33,759 nt of DNA from positions 1-33,759 of the forward strand of contig JACKCD010000061.1 of NCBI GenBank assembly GCA_020634215.1, given 5' to 3'. Position 1 is the first letter of the stretch; every line of letters begins with the position of its first letter. Origin of the DNA: Ardenticatenaceae bacterium. GTDB taxonomy: Bacteria > Chloroflexota > Anaerolineae > Promineifilales > Promineifilaceae. The translations under genes and the position numbers were made by a program. Below the pieces are notes generated by a model, which did not search any database, had not been told where the DNA came from, and was given only the letters and a program-made list of their open reading frames with translations. Positions 25,839 to 33,340 of this stretch are shown piece after piece.

Positions 25839-27596
25839 TCACTGTCTGGCTGTACTTTTTACCTGCGCCACCTGCTGCAAAATCGAAGCTGCCCCCTCGC
25901 GGGCATATTTGGCCTGCGTCCCCAGCATCGCCGCCAGCTCCTGAATACGGGCGCGTTCGTCAAGGTTGGAAACGGCCGTTGCTGTCCGCCCCTCACTCAC
26001 CCGCTTGCTCACATGAAAATGCACGTCGCCATACCCCGCCAACTGCGGCAAATGCGTCACCACAATCACCTGATGCTGGGCAATGGCCGACAACCCCCAA
26101 AGCTTGCGCCCCACCACATCCCCTACGCGCCCACCAATCCCCTGGTCAATTTCATCAAAAATCAGCGTCGGCGTAGAATCCACCTGCGCCAACGCTGTTT
26201 TTAGCGCCAGCATGAGCCGCGCCGTTTCGCCACCACTGGCAACCTTCGCCATCGGCTTTAGCGGCTCGCCGGGGTTGGCCGACATCAAAAATTGCACTTG
26301 GTCAAAACCAGTTTGGTCAAACTTCAGCCGCTCTTGCCCGACCCCCGTCTGCACGGGGGCCCCGTCAGCCACCGCCTCAGTCTCGAATTCCACGCTGAAG
26401 CGGGCACCAACCATGCTCAAATCGGCCAATTCGCGCTCAACGGCCGTTCCCAACCGCCCCGCCGCCTCCTTCCGCTTATCAGACAGCACCAGCGCCAGCT
26501 TGCCAATCCGCCGCAAATATTGCTCCTGCTCCTTTTGCAGGGCTTCAATCCGCTCCTCGCTGTGGGTAATTTTGTCTAGCTCGGCTTCGGCTTTAACGGC
26601 CGTTGCCAAAATCGCGGCAATATCATTGCCATACTTCCGCTTTAGCCGGTTAATTACCTCCAGTCGCTCCTCCACCTCATTCAACCGCTGCGGGTTAAAC
26701 TCAAGCTGCTCCCGATAATCGGCCACATCTGCTGCCAAATCACTGAATTGCGACGACAGCCCTTGCAGCGTGGTCAGCATCTCTGTCTTAGTTTCATCCA
26801 GCCGCACCAGGTGCATCAACGCCCGTTCCGCCTGGCTCAACAGTTCAGTCACCGACGCTGAATCATCATCTACGCCGCTCAACAGCACTCCCGCCTCTAA
26901 GGCGTATTTGGCTAATTGTTCCGCATTCGCCAGCCGCGTCCGCTCCGTCCGCAGCTCTTCCTCTTCATCTGGCTGCAAATTGGCGGCACGGATTTCCTCA
27001 ATTTGGAAGCGGAGCATATCCATGCGCTGCGCCAGCATCCGTTCGTCCTGGCGCAGGCTGGCTAGTTCACGGCGAATGGCGTTGAGGGCGGTCACTTCCT
27101 TGGCAACGGCCGTTCTGTCCCCATCCACCCGTGCATAGGCATCCAGCACCGGCAAATGGGCACTGGGCTTGAGCAGCGACAAATGCTCCCCCTGCCCGTG
27201 AATGTCAATCAGCGGCTCGGCCACTTCGCGCAGCACCGACAGGCTGACAGCACGGCCATTGACGCGGCAAATATTACGGCCGTTCATCCGCAGTTCGCGG
27301 GTCAGCAAAATGGCGTCGCTTTCGTCCTCGTCTTCTAATCCCTGGGCTTCGAGGATGGGCAAAACGGCCGTTTTTGTCCCCCCATCCAGCGCAAACATCG
27401 CCTCCACATACGCCTCATCACACCCTGCCCGCACCAGGCTAGTATCCGCCCGCCCCCCCAAAATCAGCATCACCGCATCCAAAATAATGGACTTCCCCGC
27501 CCCGGTTTCCCCGGTCAACACGTTAAACCCCGCGTCAAACCGCAGCCGCAGCTCATCAATAATTGCCAAATTGCGTATGAACAGTTCGTTTAGCAT
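25839..27596 (-). CDS. recN: DNA repair protein RecN
   Basis: This 585-residue protein is close to the usual RecN size. RecN is an SMC-like ATPase that acts at double-strand breaks. The start MLNELFIRNLAII at 27596 matches family N-termini; the 17-residue extension to 27647 is not conserved and overlaps a repeat-rich leader. Walker A is GETGAGKS (29-36), followed by a long coiled-coil middle, the ABC signature ASGGETARLMLALK and Walker B TLIFDEIDQGIGG near the C-terminus. It carries five AACGGCCGTT copies (25971, 26439, 26595, 27105, 27363), all read as TAV, several in the coiled-coil arm. The neighbouring genes upstream (TPR/B-box protein, nadK) are on the same strand. recN next to nadK is a common bacterial arrangement. 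Confidence 0.96.
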   Translation of the reverse strand: MLNELFIRNLAIIDELRLRFDAGFNVLTGETGAGKSIILDAVMLILGGRADTSLVRAGCDEAYVEAMFALDGGTKTAVLPILEAQGLEDEDESDAILLTRELRMNGRNICRVNGRAVSLSVLREVAEPLIDIHGQGEHLSLLKPSAHLPVLDAYARVDGDRTAVAKEVTALNAIRRELASLRQDERMLAQRMDMLRFQIEEIRAANLQPDEEEELRTERTRLANAEQLAKYALEAGVLLSGVDDDSASVTELLSQAERALMHLVRLDETKTEMLTTLQGLSSQFSDLAADVADYREQLEFNPQRLNEVEERLEVINRLKRKYGNDIAAILATAVKAEAELDKITHSEERIEALQKEQEQYLRRIGKLALVLSDKRKEAAGRLGTAVERELADLSMVGARFSVEFETEAVADGAPVQTGVGQERLKFDQTGFDQVQFLMSANPGEPLKPMAKVASGGETARLMLALKTALAQVDSTPTLIFDEIDQGIGGRVGDVVGRKLWGLSAIAQHQVIVVTHLPQLAGYGDVHFHVSKRVSEGRTATAVSNLDERARIQELAAMLGTQAKYAREGAASILQQVAQVKSTARQ

Positions 27597-27632
27597 AATG
27601 CCTAACCTGGACAAGCCAGAATCAAGAAGTCT

Positions 27633-27690
27633 CACGCAAAGGCGCAAAGACGCAAAGAGTTTGTCCTTCGCGTCTTTGCGCCTTTGCGTG
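27633..27690. repeat. Perfect 21-bp inverted repeat of CGCAAAGR octamers
   Basis: CGCAAAG units at an 8-bp period (27633-27653) are exactly mirrored at 27670-27690 across a 16-nt loop. It lies between recN and the TPR/B-box gene on the recN leader side. This GCAAAGACGCAAAG type of repeat is dispersed; here it could also fold as a strong mRNA hairpin. Confidence 0.85.
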
Positions 27691-27743
27691 CTAAAGTTTC
27701 TTTATTTGCGTTCAAAAATCTCATCGTTAAGGTTGCAGAAATT

Positions 27744-28622
27744 TTATTTCATTTGGTAGAAAGCCGCACCCGTGGCGACAAACAGATAAATACCCGGCAT
27801 CAGCAGCCCAATAAGGCCACGGGCACCACCAAAAAAGGCGGCCAACAGCGGCAGCAATAAAAATGGCAGTGCTCCCAAGATAACCATTGCCGCCACGGTG
27901 TGGGGCAAGTAACGCCCGCGCCGCCCACCAATGGCCCGCTTTGCCAGCCGCCCAATAAAGCTGCCAACGGCACCGCTAACGGCAAAAATAATGAAAAAGA
28001 GTAGAAAACCACCCAGCCCTCCAAGCTGTACTACCAAAAAACCGGCCAGCAGGCTGAGGGGCAACGCTACGGCCGGGGCAACCAGATAGTCACTGGGTTT
28101 GGCGTTGAAGAAAATATCTTCGGCTTCGCGCTGGCAAACGGGGCAGATGTAGCCGACCGGGGTTTTGTGGGTGCATTCAATGCAAATAGGGCGGTTGCAG
28201 TTGTAGCAGCGCAGCGAGGTTTCACGGTCGGGGTGCCGGTAGCAGACGAGGTCGTAGGTTTCTTCTGCTACAACGGGTTCATTGTCGGGGGAAAAAACGG
28301 CCGTTTTTTCCGCCTCCTCTATGACTGACAGTGAGAAAGAAGCAATGGGTTGGGGAGAAACGGCCGTTTCTCCTGCCTCCTGCGCCAACCCCTCAGCCGC
28401 TTCCTTGTTGTCCGGCTCCAACGCCAGCACCCGCTCATACGCCGCCCGCCTCTCCGCCTCCGACCCCGCCACCTGCGCCAATCCCAGCCATGCCGCCGCC
28501 GCTTCCGGTGCTTCGGCCAAAATTTCCTGGTAAAGCTGTTCGGCTGCCGCCCGCTTACCCGCCTCTGCCACCCGATCCGCCTGCCGCAGCAGCGTCCGCA
28601 GCCGTACTTCACTCATCGTCAT
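27744..28622 (-). CDS. TPR and B-box zinc-finger membrane protein, unknown function
   Basis: This 292-residue protein has two TPR-like helix pairs in its N-terminal third (about 8-80, AAEQLYQEILAEAPEAAAAW and ERVLALEPDNKEAAEGL). A linker holding two AACGGCCGTT-derived TAV tripeptides follows. A B-box-type zinc-binding module comes next (about 125-165: CYRHPDRETSLRCYNCNRPI, then C-x2-C-x1-H and CPVC). The C-terminal half has three or four hydrophobic helices (about 180-290). Such TPR/B-box membrane proteins are common in Chloroflexota without a known function. ATG at 28622 or 28616 are both possible; neither has a good ribosome-binding site. Confidence 0.8.
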   Translation of the reverse strand: MTMSEVRLRTLLRQADRVAEAGKRAAAEQLYQEILAEAPEAAAAWLGLAQVAGSEAERRAAYERVLALEPDNKEAAEGLAQEAGETAVSPQPIASFSLSVIEEAEKTAVFSPDNEPVVAEETYDLVCYRHPDRETSLRCYNCNRPICIECTHKTPVGYICPVCQREAEDIFFNAKPSDYLVAPAVALPLSLLAGFLVVQLGGLGGFLLFFIIFAVSGAVGSFIGRLAKRAIGGRRGRYLPHTVAAMVILGALPFLLLPLLAAFFGGARGLIGLLMPGIYLFVATGAAFYQMK

Positions 28623-28654
28623 AAGCTCAAAACCTCAGATTTATCTCACCACTA

Positions 28655-28684
28655 TCCGCGTTCTTCCGTGTTCGTCCGCGTCCT
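28655..28684. repeat. Decamer tandem repeat (TCCGCGTTCT type)
   Basis: Three 10-mers, TCCGCGTTCT, TCCGTGTTCG and TCCGCGTCCT, lie in the 79-bp gap between nadK and the TPR/B-box gene. The layout is similar to the other short tandem families, but there is no inverted partner. Confidence 0.6.
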
Positions 28685-28701
28685 ATTTGTTCCCCATCCA
28701 T

Positions 28702-29544
28702 CTACCCAGATCGAGGGGTATGATACCCCAACCGCCGCATCAGGCGACGGTAAAAATAGCCGGAGCTTTCAACGCGGGCAAATGAGCAGACGTGGGGATG
28801 TTTTTTGATGGCAATCTCGTCGCCATCCAAAAGCTGTACGCCGCTTTGTCCGTCGGCCGTCAGCATGGCCTCATGATCCATATGGATCACAATGCTGATT
28901 TCGGCCTCCTCATGCAGCACCAACGCCCGATCCAGGCTGAGGTGGGCGGCGACGGGGACGACGACAAAGTTTTGCAGTTGTGGCGGCAGTAGCGGCCCGC
29001 CGGCCGCCATCGAATATGCCGTTGAACCAGTCGGGGTTGCCACAATCAAGGCATCGGCAGTATAGACGGTCACGAGGTCGCCATCTACGTAGAGATGAAG
29101 CCGCAGCACCCGCGCCTGCTGGCCGCGCCCCACCACCACATCGTTAAGGGCGGCAAAGCTTTCGTGCAAACGGCCGTTTCGCCGCAAATCCGCCTGAATC
29201 ATCAACCGACGCTCAATCCAGAAACGGCCGTTTAACACCTTCTCCAGCTTCTCCGGCCAATCCGTCACCTGCGCCTCGCTCAAAAAACCCACCCGACCCA
29301 GATTAATGCCCAAAATCGGCACATCACACGACAGCGACAAATGCGCCGTCTTCAGCGTCGAGCCATCCCCCCCCAGCACCACCAGCAGCGACGACCCCAA
29401 CAGGTGGTCTTGCACCACCTCATCCGCATCCGTCGGCGCAACCCAGCCCGCCACGCCCCGCGCCGCCAGCCACGCCAAAATCTCCTCACTCAGCGGTAGG
29501 GCTTGCTCAACTTTCGGATGATAAAGAATCCCTACTTTGTCCAT
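28702..29544 (-). CDS. nadK: NAD kinase
   Basis: NadK phosphorylates NAD to NADP using ATP or polyphosphate. The 280-residue sequence has the GGDGS motif (58-62, catalytic D60), ILGINLGRVGFLSE (about 77-90), N134-D135 (ALNDVVV) and TPTGSTAYSMAAGGPL (170-185), all diagnostic. Two AACGGCCGTT copies (29169, 29223) are read as NGR in variable loops. The next gene upstream, hisS, ends 97 bp away across a heptamer inverted array. No clear ribosome-binding site is seen; the repeat occupies the leader region. Confidence 0.96.
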   Translation of the reverse strand: MDKVGILYHPKVEQALPLSEEILAWLAARGVAGWVAPTDADEVVQDHLLGSSLLVVLGGDGSTLKTAHLSLSCDVPILGINLGRVGFLSEAQVTDWPEKLEKVLNGRFWIERRLMIQADLRRNGRLHESFAALNDVVVGRGQQARVLRLHLYVDGDLVTVYTADALIVATPTGSTAYSMAAGGPLLPPQLQNFVVVPVAAHLSLDRALVLHEEAEISIVIHMDHEAMLTADGQSGVQLLDGDEIAIKKHPHVCSFARVESSGYFYRRLMRRLGYHTPRSG

Positions 29545-29551
29545 GCTTATC

Positions 29552-29646
29552 GGTGAACAGTAATCGGTAAACAGTAAACGGTAATCAGTAACCAGTAATC
29601 GGTCAAACTAGGCTACTGATAACTGATAACCGATAACTGATTACTG
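29552..29646. repeat. Inverted heptamer array (RGTAATC / GATTACT family) between nadK and hisS
   Basis: Eight 7-mers from 29552 (GGTGAAC, AGTAATC, GGTAAAC, AGTAAAC, GGTAATC, AGTAACC, AGTAATC, GGTCAAA) face five reverse-complement units (TACTGAT, AACTGAT, AACCGAT, AACTGAT, TACTG) from 29614. A short central spacer separates them. The hisS stop codon (29641-29643) lies inside the right arm, and the array also forms the leader of nadK. A partial copy is at 13663-13697. Confidence 0.85.
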
Positions 29647-30906
29647 TAAGAGCCACGCCACCAACTCATCTGCTGCCATCGTCACCTGCTCCCCGCCCAG
29701 CAACGGACGAACCGTTACCTGATTTTTCGCCACCTCTTCCTCGCCTAAAATCAGAACGTAGTGGATGCCAGCGCGGTTGGCTTCGCGCATTTGGCTTTTC
29801 ATGCTGCGCCGCTCGCGGGCAAACGCCAGCCGGGTGGCGATGCCCACCTCACGAAGAGAAAAGGCCAATTCAACAGCACGCTGTTTGGTGACACCGCCAA
29901 AGTGCGCCACCATCACTTGCGGCAGGGCGGGGGCTGGCGGCACAACGCCCTGCTCTTTCATGCCCAAAATGATGCGCTCGATGCCGCTGCCAAAACCGAC
30001 CCCGGGAACGGCCGTTCCCCCAATCGCCTCCGACAACCCATCATACCGCCCGCCGCCACAAACGGCCGCTTGCGCCCCAATCCCCTGCGCCCATACCTCA
30101 AACACCGTTTTGACGTAATAATCCAGCCCGCGCACCAGCCGGAAATTCACCGAGTACGGTTGGTTCAATGCTTCCAGCAGCCCGCGCAGCTCGGCAAAAT
30201 GGTCGGCACAGTCGGCGCACAAATTGTCGGCAATGTGGGGCGCACCCGCCAGCAGCGCGTCCATCCCCGGCTCCTTGCTGTCCAGCACCCGCAGCGCGTT
30301 GCGCCGCAGCCGCTCCTGGTCCACCGGGGCCAATTTGTCGCTGTGTTCGGCCAAATACGCCTTCAGCTTTTCAATGTAGCCAGGGCGGCAAACGGGGCAA
30401 CCAGTGCTGTTAAGCTGGAAGGTTAGCCCCTGATACCCCAGCGAACGGTAGACGTTCATCGCCAACATCATCACTTCCAAATCGGCGGCGGGGTCGGTTT
30501 CGCCCAAGATTTCGGCGTTAAATTGGCTGTGCTGGCGGTATCGGCCGGCTTGCGGCCGTTCGCGGCGGAAATTTGGCCCCAAAATAAACAGCTTCACCGG
30601 CTGCGGCCAGCTTGCCATGCCGTTTTGCAAATAGGCTCGCATAAACCCGGCGGTAAATTCCGGCCGCAGGGTAATGGAAGAACCATCTTCTTCCTCGATG
30701 GTATACATCTCTTTTTGCACAAAGACATCGGAAGCGGTTCCCACGCCTCGCGCATACAGTTCGGTATATTCAATGATGGGCAGGTCAATGCGCTCAAAGC
30801 CATACTGGTTTGCCAGCCGGTTTGCCGTCGTCATCACCATGTCCCAATAGCGCCAATCCTCAGGCAGCACATCTTGCATACCTGTCACACGTTGAATTGA
30901 TGACAC
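29641..30906 (-). CDS. hisS: Histidyl-tRNA synthetase
   Basis: This 421-residue class II aminoacyl-tRNA synthetase charges tRNA-His. Motif 1 lies around FERIDLPIIEYTELYARGVG. Motif 2 is FRRERPQAGRYRQHSQFNAE. The histidine-specific HisA signature is LVRGLDYYVKTVFE, and motif 3 contains GVGFGSGIERIIL. The C-terminal anticodon-binding domain runs from about 325 to the end. GGGAGG lies 9-10 nt before the ATG. The stop codon falls within the heptamer array, so the last residues (WLLQ) may be repeat-derived. An AACGGCCGTT copy (30007) is read as GTAVPGV next to motif 3. Confidence 0.97.
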   Translation of the reverse strand: MSSIQRVTGMQDVLPEDWRYWDMVMTTANRLANQYGFERIDLPIIEYTELYARGVGTASDVFVQKEMYTIEEEDGSSITLRPEFTAGFMRAYLQNGMASWPQPVKLFILGPNFRRERPQAGRYRQHSQFNAEILGETDPAADLEVMMLAMNVYRSLGYQGLTFQLNSTGCPVCRPGYIEKLKAYLAEHSDKLAPVDQERLRRNALRVLDSKEPGMDALLAGAPHIADNLCADCADHFAELRGLLEALNQPYSVNFRLVRGLDYYVKTVFEVWAQGIGAQAAVCGGGRYDGLSEAIGGTAVPGVGFGSGIERIILGMKEQGVVPPAPALPQVMVAHFGGVTKQRAVELAFSLREVGIATRLAFARERRSMKSQMREANRAGIHYVLILGEEEVAKNQVTVRPLLGGEQVTMAADELVAWLLQ

Positions 30907-30970
30907 AAATGCCTCCCAAATGGTGGCTTGTCAGGCCAAGTCTATTAATGAAACCTTGTCGCAATACAGG

Positions 30971-31039
30971 TGTCATACCCGCGTAGGCGGGTACCCATTT
31001 TGGGCATCAGCATGGATTCCCGCCTGCGCGGGAATGACA
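30971..31039. repeat. REP-like inverted repeat (TGTCATNCCCGC... type)
   Basis: TGTCATACCCGCGTAGGCGG (from 30971) faces CCGCCTGCGCGGGAATGACA (to 31039) with a few differences and a short loop. This CCCGCGCAGGCGGG element is a widespread dispersed repeat in many bacterial phyla. It lies upstream of hisS. A small separate hairpin TACAGG-AAAA-CCTGTA (31057-31072) follows, and on the minus strand a TATAAT (complement of 31088-31093) could be a promoter for hisS. The 237-bp gap holds no gene. Confidence 0.75.
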
Positions 31040-31143
31040 ACCCTTTTTGTAACGCTTACAGGAAAACCTGTATAGTTATGAAACTTTATTATAACGGTTC
31101 TTGGGCAGATAACGTAGGCAAAAACAAAGGTTGGGTATAGTGA

Positions 31144-31677
31144 TTAGGCAAGCCGTTCGTAGCATTGGCGGTTGACGCTGCATTTACTGCATTTGGCCCA
31201 GTCGTTGTGGCTGCGGGCAACGTCGTTGGCGCTCATGTCCTGGCGCATCTCGGCCAGCAAATCGAGTAAATCGTCTTCCAGTTCGTCGGTGTAGTCAATG
31301 GCAAAGGCTTTGTCGCGGTATTGCAGGATGCCATAAACGGGTCGTACCCCGTAATTGGCCTCGACCAGAAAGCAGTAGGCCGCTAGTTGCAGCACGTGGG
31401 AATCCCAGGGAACATCTGGCGCACGGCCGGATTTTAGCTCGACGGGCACAATCATGCCGTCGGCCTCTTCAACCAGATAGTCGGGTTTGCCCACCAACCG
31501 CACGTCGGGGGCGGTGAGGGTGTCGTTGTTGGGGAACCAGGTGCCGGTGTCGGTGTAGATAATGTTGCCCGGTGGCAACCCGGCCTCATCCTGCTCCTGG
31601 TTGGCGGACAGCCACAGCCAGCCGGCCAACACCAGCATAAATAGCACAAATAGCAGGGGAAACGCACTCCAGAACAT
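31144..31677 (-). CDS. Membrane-anchored Cas4-like PD-(D/E)XK nuclease, catalytic and C-terminal half
   Basis: This 177-residue protein starts with a hydrophobic helix (about 3-24). After it come the RecB/Cas4 nuclease motifs: G-K-P-D66 (motif II), V-E79-L-K81 (motif III) and Q97-L-A-A-Y101 (QxxxY). The C-terminal Cys triplet C163-x2-C166-x5-C172 in Cas4/AddB-type nucleases ligates a 4Fe-4S cluster. The fourth cluster Cys and motif I (GxxxH) are missing here but are present in the adjacent small ORF at 31700-31945. The pair therefore looks like one nuclease divided in two. The gap between them is 22 bp and contains AACGGCCGTT (31688-31697). No CRISPR array or other cas gene is in the window. 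Confidence 0.75.
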   Translation of the reverse strand: MFWSAFPLLFVLFMLVLAGWLWLSANQEQDEAGLPPGNIIYTDTGTWFPNNDTLTAPDVRLVGKPDYLVEEADGMIVPVELKSGRAPDVPWDSHVLQLAAYCFLVEANYGVRPVYGILQYRDKAFAIDYTDELEDDLLDLLAEMRQDMSANDVARSHNDWAKCSKCSVNRQCYERLA

Positions 31678-31699
31678 GGTTTGGCAAAACGGCCGTTAA

Positions 31700-31945
31700 T
31701 TACAGCCAATAATTCATCACTTGAAACACCACAAAGGTGACCACACAAAAGAGAACGCCATAAGCCAGCCGCCGCTTCCAGATGATTTGCTGGACTAAAC
31801 GGCCGTTTTTCTCATGATACCGTGTCCCAGCCTCCAACTCGCGCACATTTTGCGGCTGCGCCCCACGCGCCCGCTTCAGCCACCAGGCGCGATGGCAATA
31901 GAGATAGTCGGTAATTTCGCTTGCGCGAACCCAATGATAGCTCAT
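31700..31945 (-). CDS. Membrane-anchored Cas4-like N-terminal fragment (Fe-S cysteine and motif I)
   Basis: This 81-residue protein has ASEITDYLYC17HRAWWL, the N-terminal cluster-Cys motif of Cas4-like nucleases, then LEAGTRYH44E, matching motif I (GxxxH). It ends with a transmembrane helix (about 60-80). The frame stays open upstream to 32332, but that extension reads through repeats and antisense sequence, so the ATG at 31945 is chosen because it starts directly before the conserved motif; no strong ribosome-binding site is visible. It probably acts with the protein of 31144-31677, located immediately after it in a different frame. AACGGCCGTT at 31798 is read as KNGRL. Confidence 0.65.
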   Translation of the reverse strand: MSYHWVRASEITDYLYCHRAWWLKRARGAQPQNVRELEAGTRYHEKNGRLVQQIIWKRRLAYGVLFCVVTFVVFQVMNYWL

Positions 31946-32030
31946 GCGTTCTAATTTAGCGCGTTGGCAGAAGACTGTCAAGGGGTGTTTGTGAAGAAGG
32001 CGGGAAGGTGGGAGGGCAAAATTATTTGAC

Positions 32031-32068
32031 GTGGTGCGTGGTGCGTGCCAATACGCACCACGCACCAC
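32031..32068. repeat. Perfect 16-bp hairpin of GGTGCGT heptamers
   Basis: GTGGTGCGTGGTGCGT (32031-32046) pairs completely with ACGCACCACGCACCAC (32053-32068) across the 6-nt loop GCCAAT. It is the third heptamer-based inverted family in the window. It sits upstream of the minus-strand Cas4-like pair and before the short plus-strand ORF. Confidence 0.85.
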
Positions 32069-32116
32069 ACCCTGCCAGCGGCATGGAATGGGGATGCGGC
32101 GTTGGCAGAGTTGGGT

Positions 32117-32284
32117 GTGATGGGCAAAACGGCCGTTTCTTCCCCCCACTTCCACGACACCGCCACCGTCCTCCTCCTCACCACCGCCATCAGTATCGCC
32201 TCCCAGGTCGTCGCCTCCCAGCTTTACGACCTCATCAAAAGCAAAACCAGCAAACAGCCAGAGGTCATCGAAATCAGGCAATAG
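32117..32284 (+). pseudogene. Short ORF, possible gene remnant with a hydrophobic segment
   Basis: From GTG 32117 or ATG 32120 this frame reads 55 or so residues to TAG at 32282-32284. It includes VLLLTTAISIASQVVASQLY, a plausible membrane helix, and ends YDLIKSKTSKQPEVIEIRQ. The composition looks protein-like and the segment is cut upstream by the GGTGCGT hairpin and downstream by the IS110 element, so it may be the 3' end of a broken gene. No ribosome-binding site or family is recognised; it could be chance. Confidence 0.3.
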
Positions 32285-32335
32285 CAGCAGCAAAATCCAT
32301 TCACCTGGCGTAGATTCTCTCAAAAAAGTCAAGGG

Positions 32336-33340
32336 CTAAATAAATTTTGGTGCGGCTTTGGCCGGGTCAAAATCAGTTTTACTCCTAAAGACAGCCCAAG
32401 CCCAAACAAGAATCTTGCGTGCGGCGGCGACCAAAGCCAAACGTTTGGCTTTGCCACGACCGACAAGACGCTGATAAAAAGCACGTAAAGGATTATCACC
32501 ACGAACACCACCGAGGGCACCCATGTAAAGCTTTTGCCGAGGCACACTCGCTCCCATTTTGGAAATCGTCGGACGTTTGAAAACCGTGCGACCACTTTCA
32601 AACGGTTGCGGGTCTAAACCAACAAAGGCCACCAGTTGTTTGGCCGTGCCTGCGCCCTCTGTCTGCGATGACCAAACAGAAAGCAAGGCAATCAGGTGGT
32701 TGACCAGAATGGGGCCAACACCAGGAATGGTCAGCAAGCGCCGCTTGGTAGCTTGAAGGGCATCATCGGCGGCAAGCAACTTGTTGATGGCGGTAGCGAT
32801 AGCGGCTAATTGAGCTTCAAGCACCGCAATGACTTGGTTGAGGCTGTTGGTAACAGCTTCATGGGAACGTGGTCGCTGTTGGTACTGCTGGAGACGGTTG
32901 CGCTCGCTGCGAAGCAGTTGTTGCAGGTCAACTTGGCGAGCAACGAGGTCATTGAGGTGTTGAATGTTTTCCGGCACCGGTTGGTAACAAGGTGGATTCT
33001 TCTCCGTACCATATTGAGCTAGCATACATGGGTCTTGGCGGTCATTTTTCACCCGCCAGCCAGACCCCTTGGCCCAATCCTTAACAACTTTGGGATTGGG
33101 TCGGCTGACCTGCCACCCTTGTTCCTGGGCATAGAAAACCAGCCCCATTTCGTACCCGCCTGTTGGTTCGAGGATGAGTTTGATCTCCTCATCTGCCTGT
33201 GAGCGAGGCAGAATGCTTTGTTTGAATTGTGCAAACCCATCAGGGTCATTGCTGTACTGACCAAGGTAGGTACCTTTTTTATCCAACCAAAAACCAACGT
33301 CAAATTTAGCTTGGGCTATATCGACACCAATGATTAACAT
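32336..33340 (-). CDS. IS110-family transposase (DEDD recombinase)
   Basis: This 334-residue protein has an N-terminal RuvC-like domain with the DEDD residues D7 (IIGVDIAQAKFDV), E58 (LILEPTGGYE), D100 and D103 (KNDRQDPCMLAQYG). A coiled middle follows. The C-terminal Transposase_20 domain (about 200-290: LLTIPGVGPILVNHLIALL, then QLVAFVGLDPQPFES249G...ISKMG) carries the serine typical of the family. IS110 enzymes insert without usual terminal repeats and are guided by a bridge RNA from the element's non-coding end. The frame is intact. No AACGGCCGTT occurs in it, which fits recent arrival but is only about 1 kb. GGAGAC lies about 5 nt before the ATG. Confidence 0.95.
   Translation of the reverse strand: MLIIGVDIAQAKFDVGFWLDKKGTYLGQYSNDPDGFAQFKQSILPRSQADEEIKLILEPTGGYEMGLVFYAQEQGWQVSRPNPKVVKDWAKGSGWRVKNDRQDPCMLAQYGTEKNPPCYQPVPENIQHLNDLVARQVDLQQLLRSERNRLQQYQQRPRSHEAVTNSLNQVIAVLEAQLAAIATAINKLLAADDALQATKRRLLTIPGVGPILVNHLIALLSVWSSQTEGAGTAKQLVAFVGLDPQPFESGRTVFKRPTISKMGASVPRQKLYMGALGGVRGDNPLRAFYQRLVGRGKAKRLALVAAARKILVWAWAVFRSKTDFDPAKAAPKFI

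Larger units (their letters stand above)
369..32137. repeat. Highly iterated palindrome AACGGCCGTT (about 48 exact copies)
   Basis: Exact copies start at 369, 462, 1002, 2418, 3886, 5223, 5667, 6339, 7060, 7809, 8286, 8334, 8439, 8691, 8916, 9074, 10466, 11323, 11725, 12555, 12735, 13302, 13621, 13650, 13746, 13851, 15066, 16229, 18214, 19272, 20101, 20617, 22424, 23591, 24926, 25971, 26439, 26595, 27105, 27363, 28296, 28359, 29169, 29223, 30007, 31688, 31798 and 32128 (hand count). Many extend to GAAACGGCCGTTTC. About ten more sites differ by one base (for example 1323, 1885, 7876, 12128). Most copies are inside genes. None is in the IS110/RNA end (32336-33759). Confidence 0.97.

Noticed and set aside
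29552..29646. CRISPR array
   Set aside because: Units are 7 bp with no spacers between them; no array of regular repeats and unique spacers is visible anywhere in the window.
31144..31945. CRISPR-Cas locus
   Set aside because: Although Cas4-like motifs are present, there are no other cas genes or repeats; Cas4-like nucleases outside CRISPR are common.
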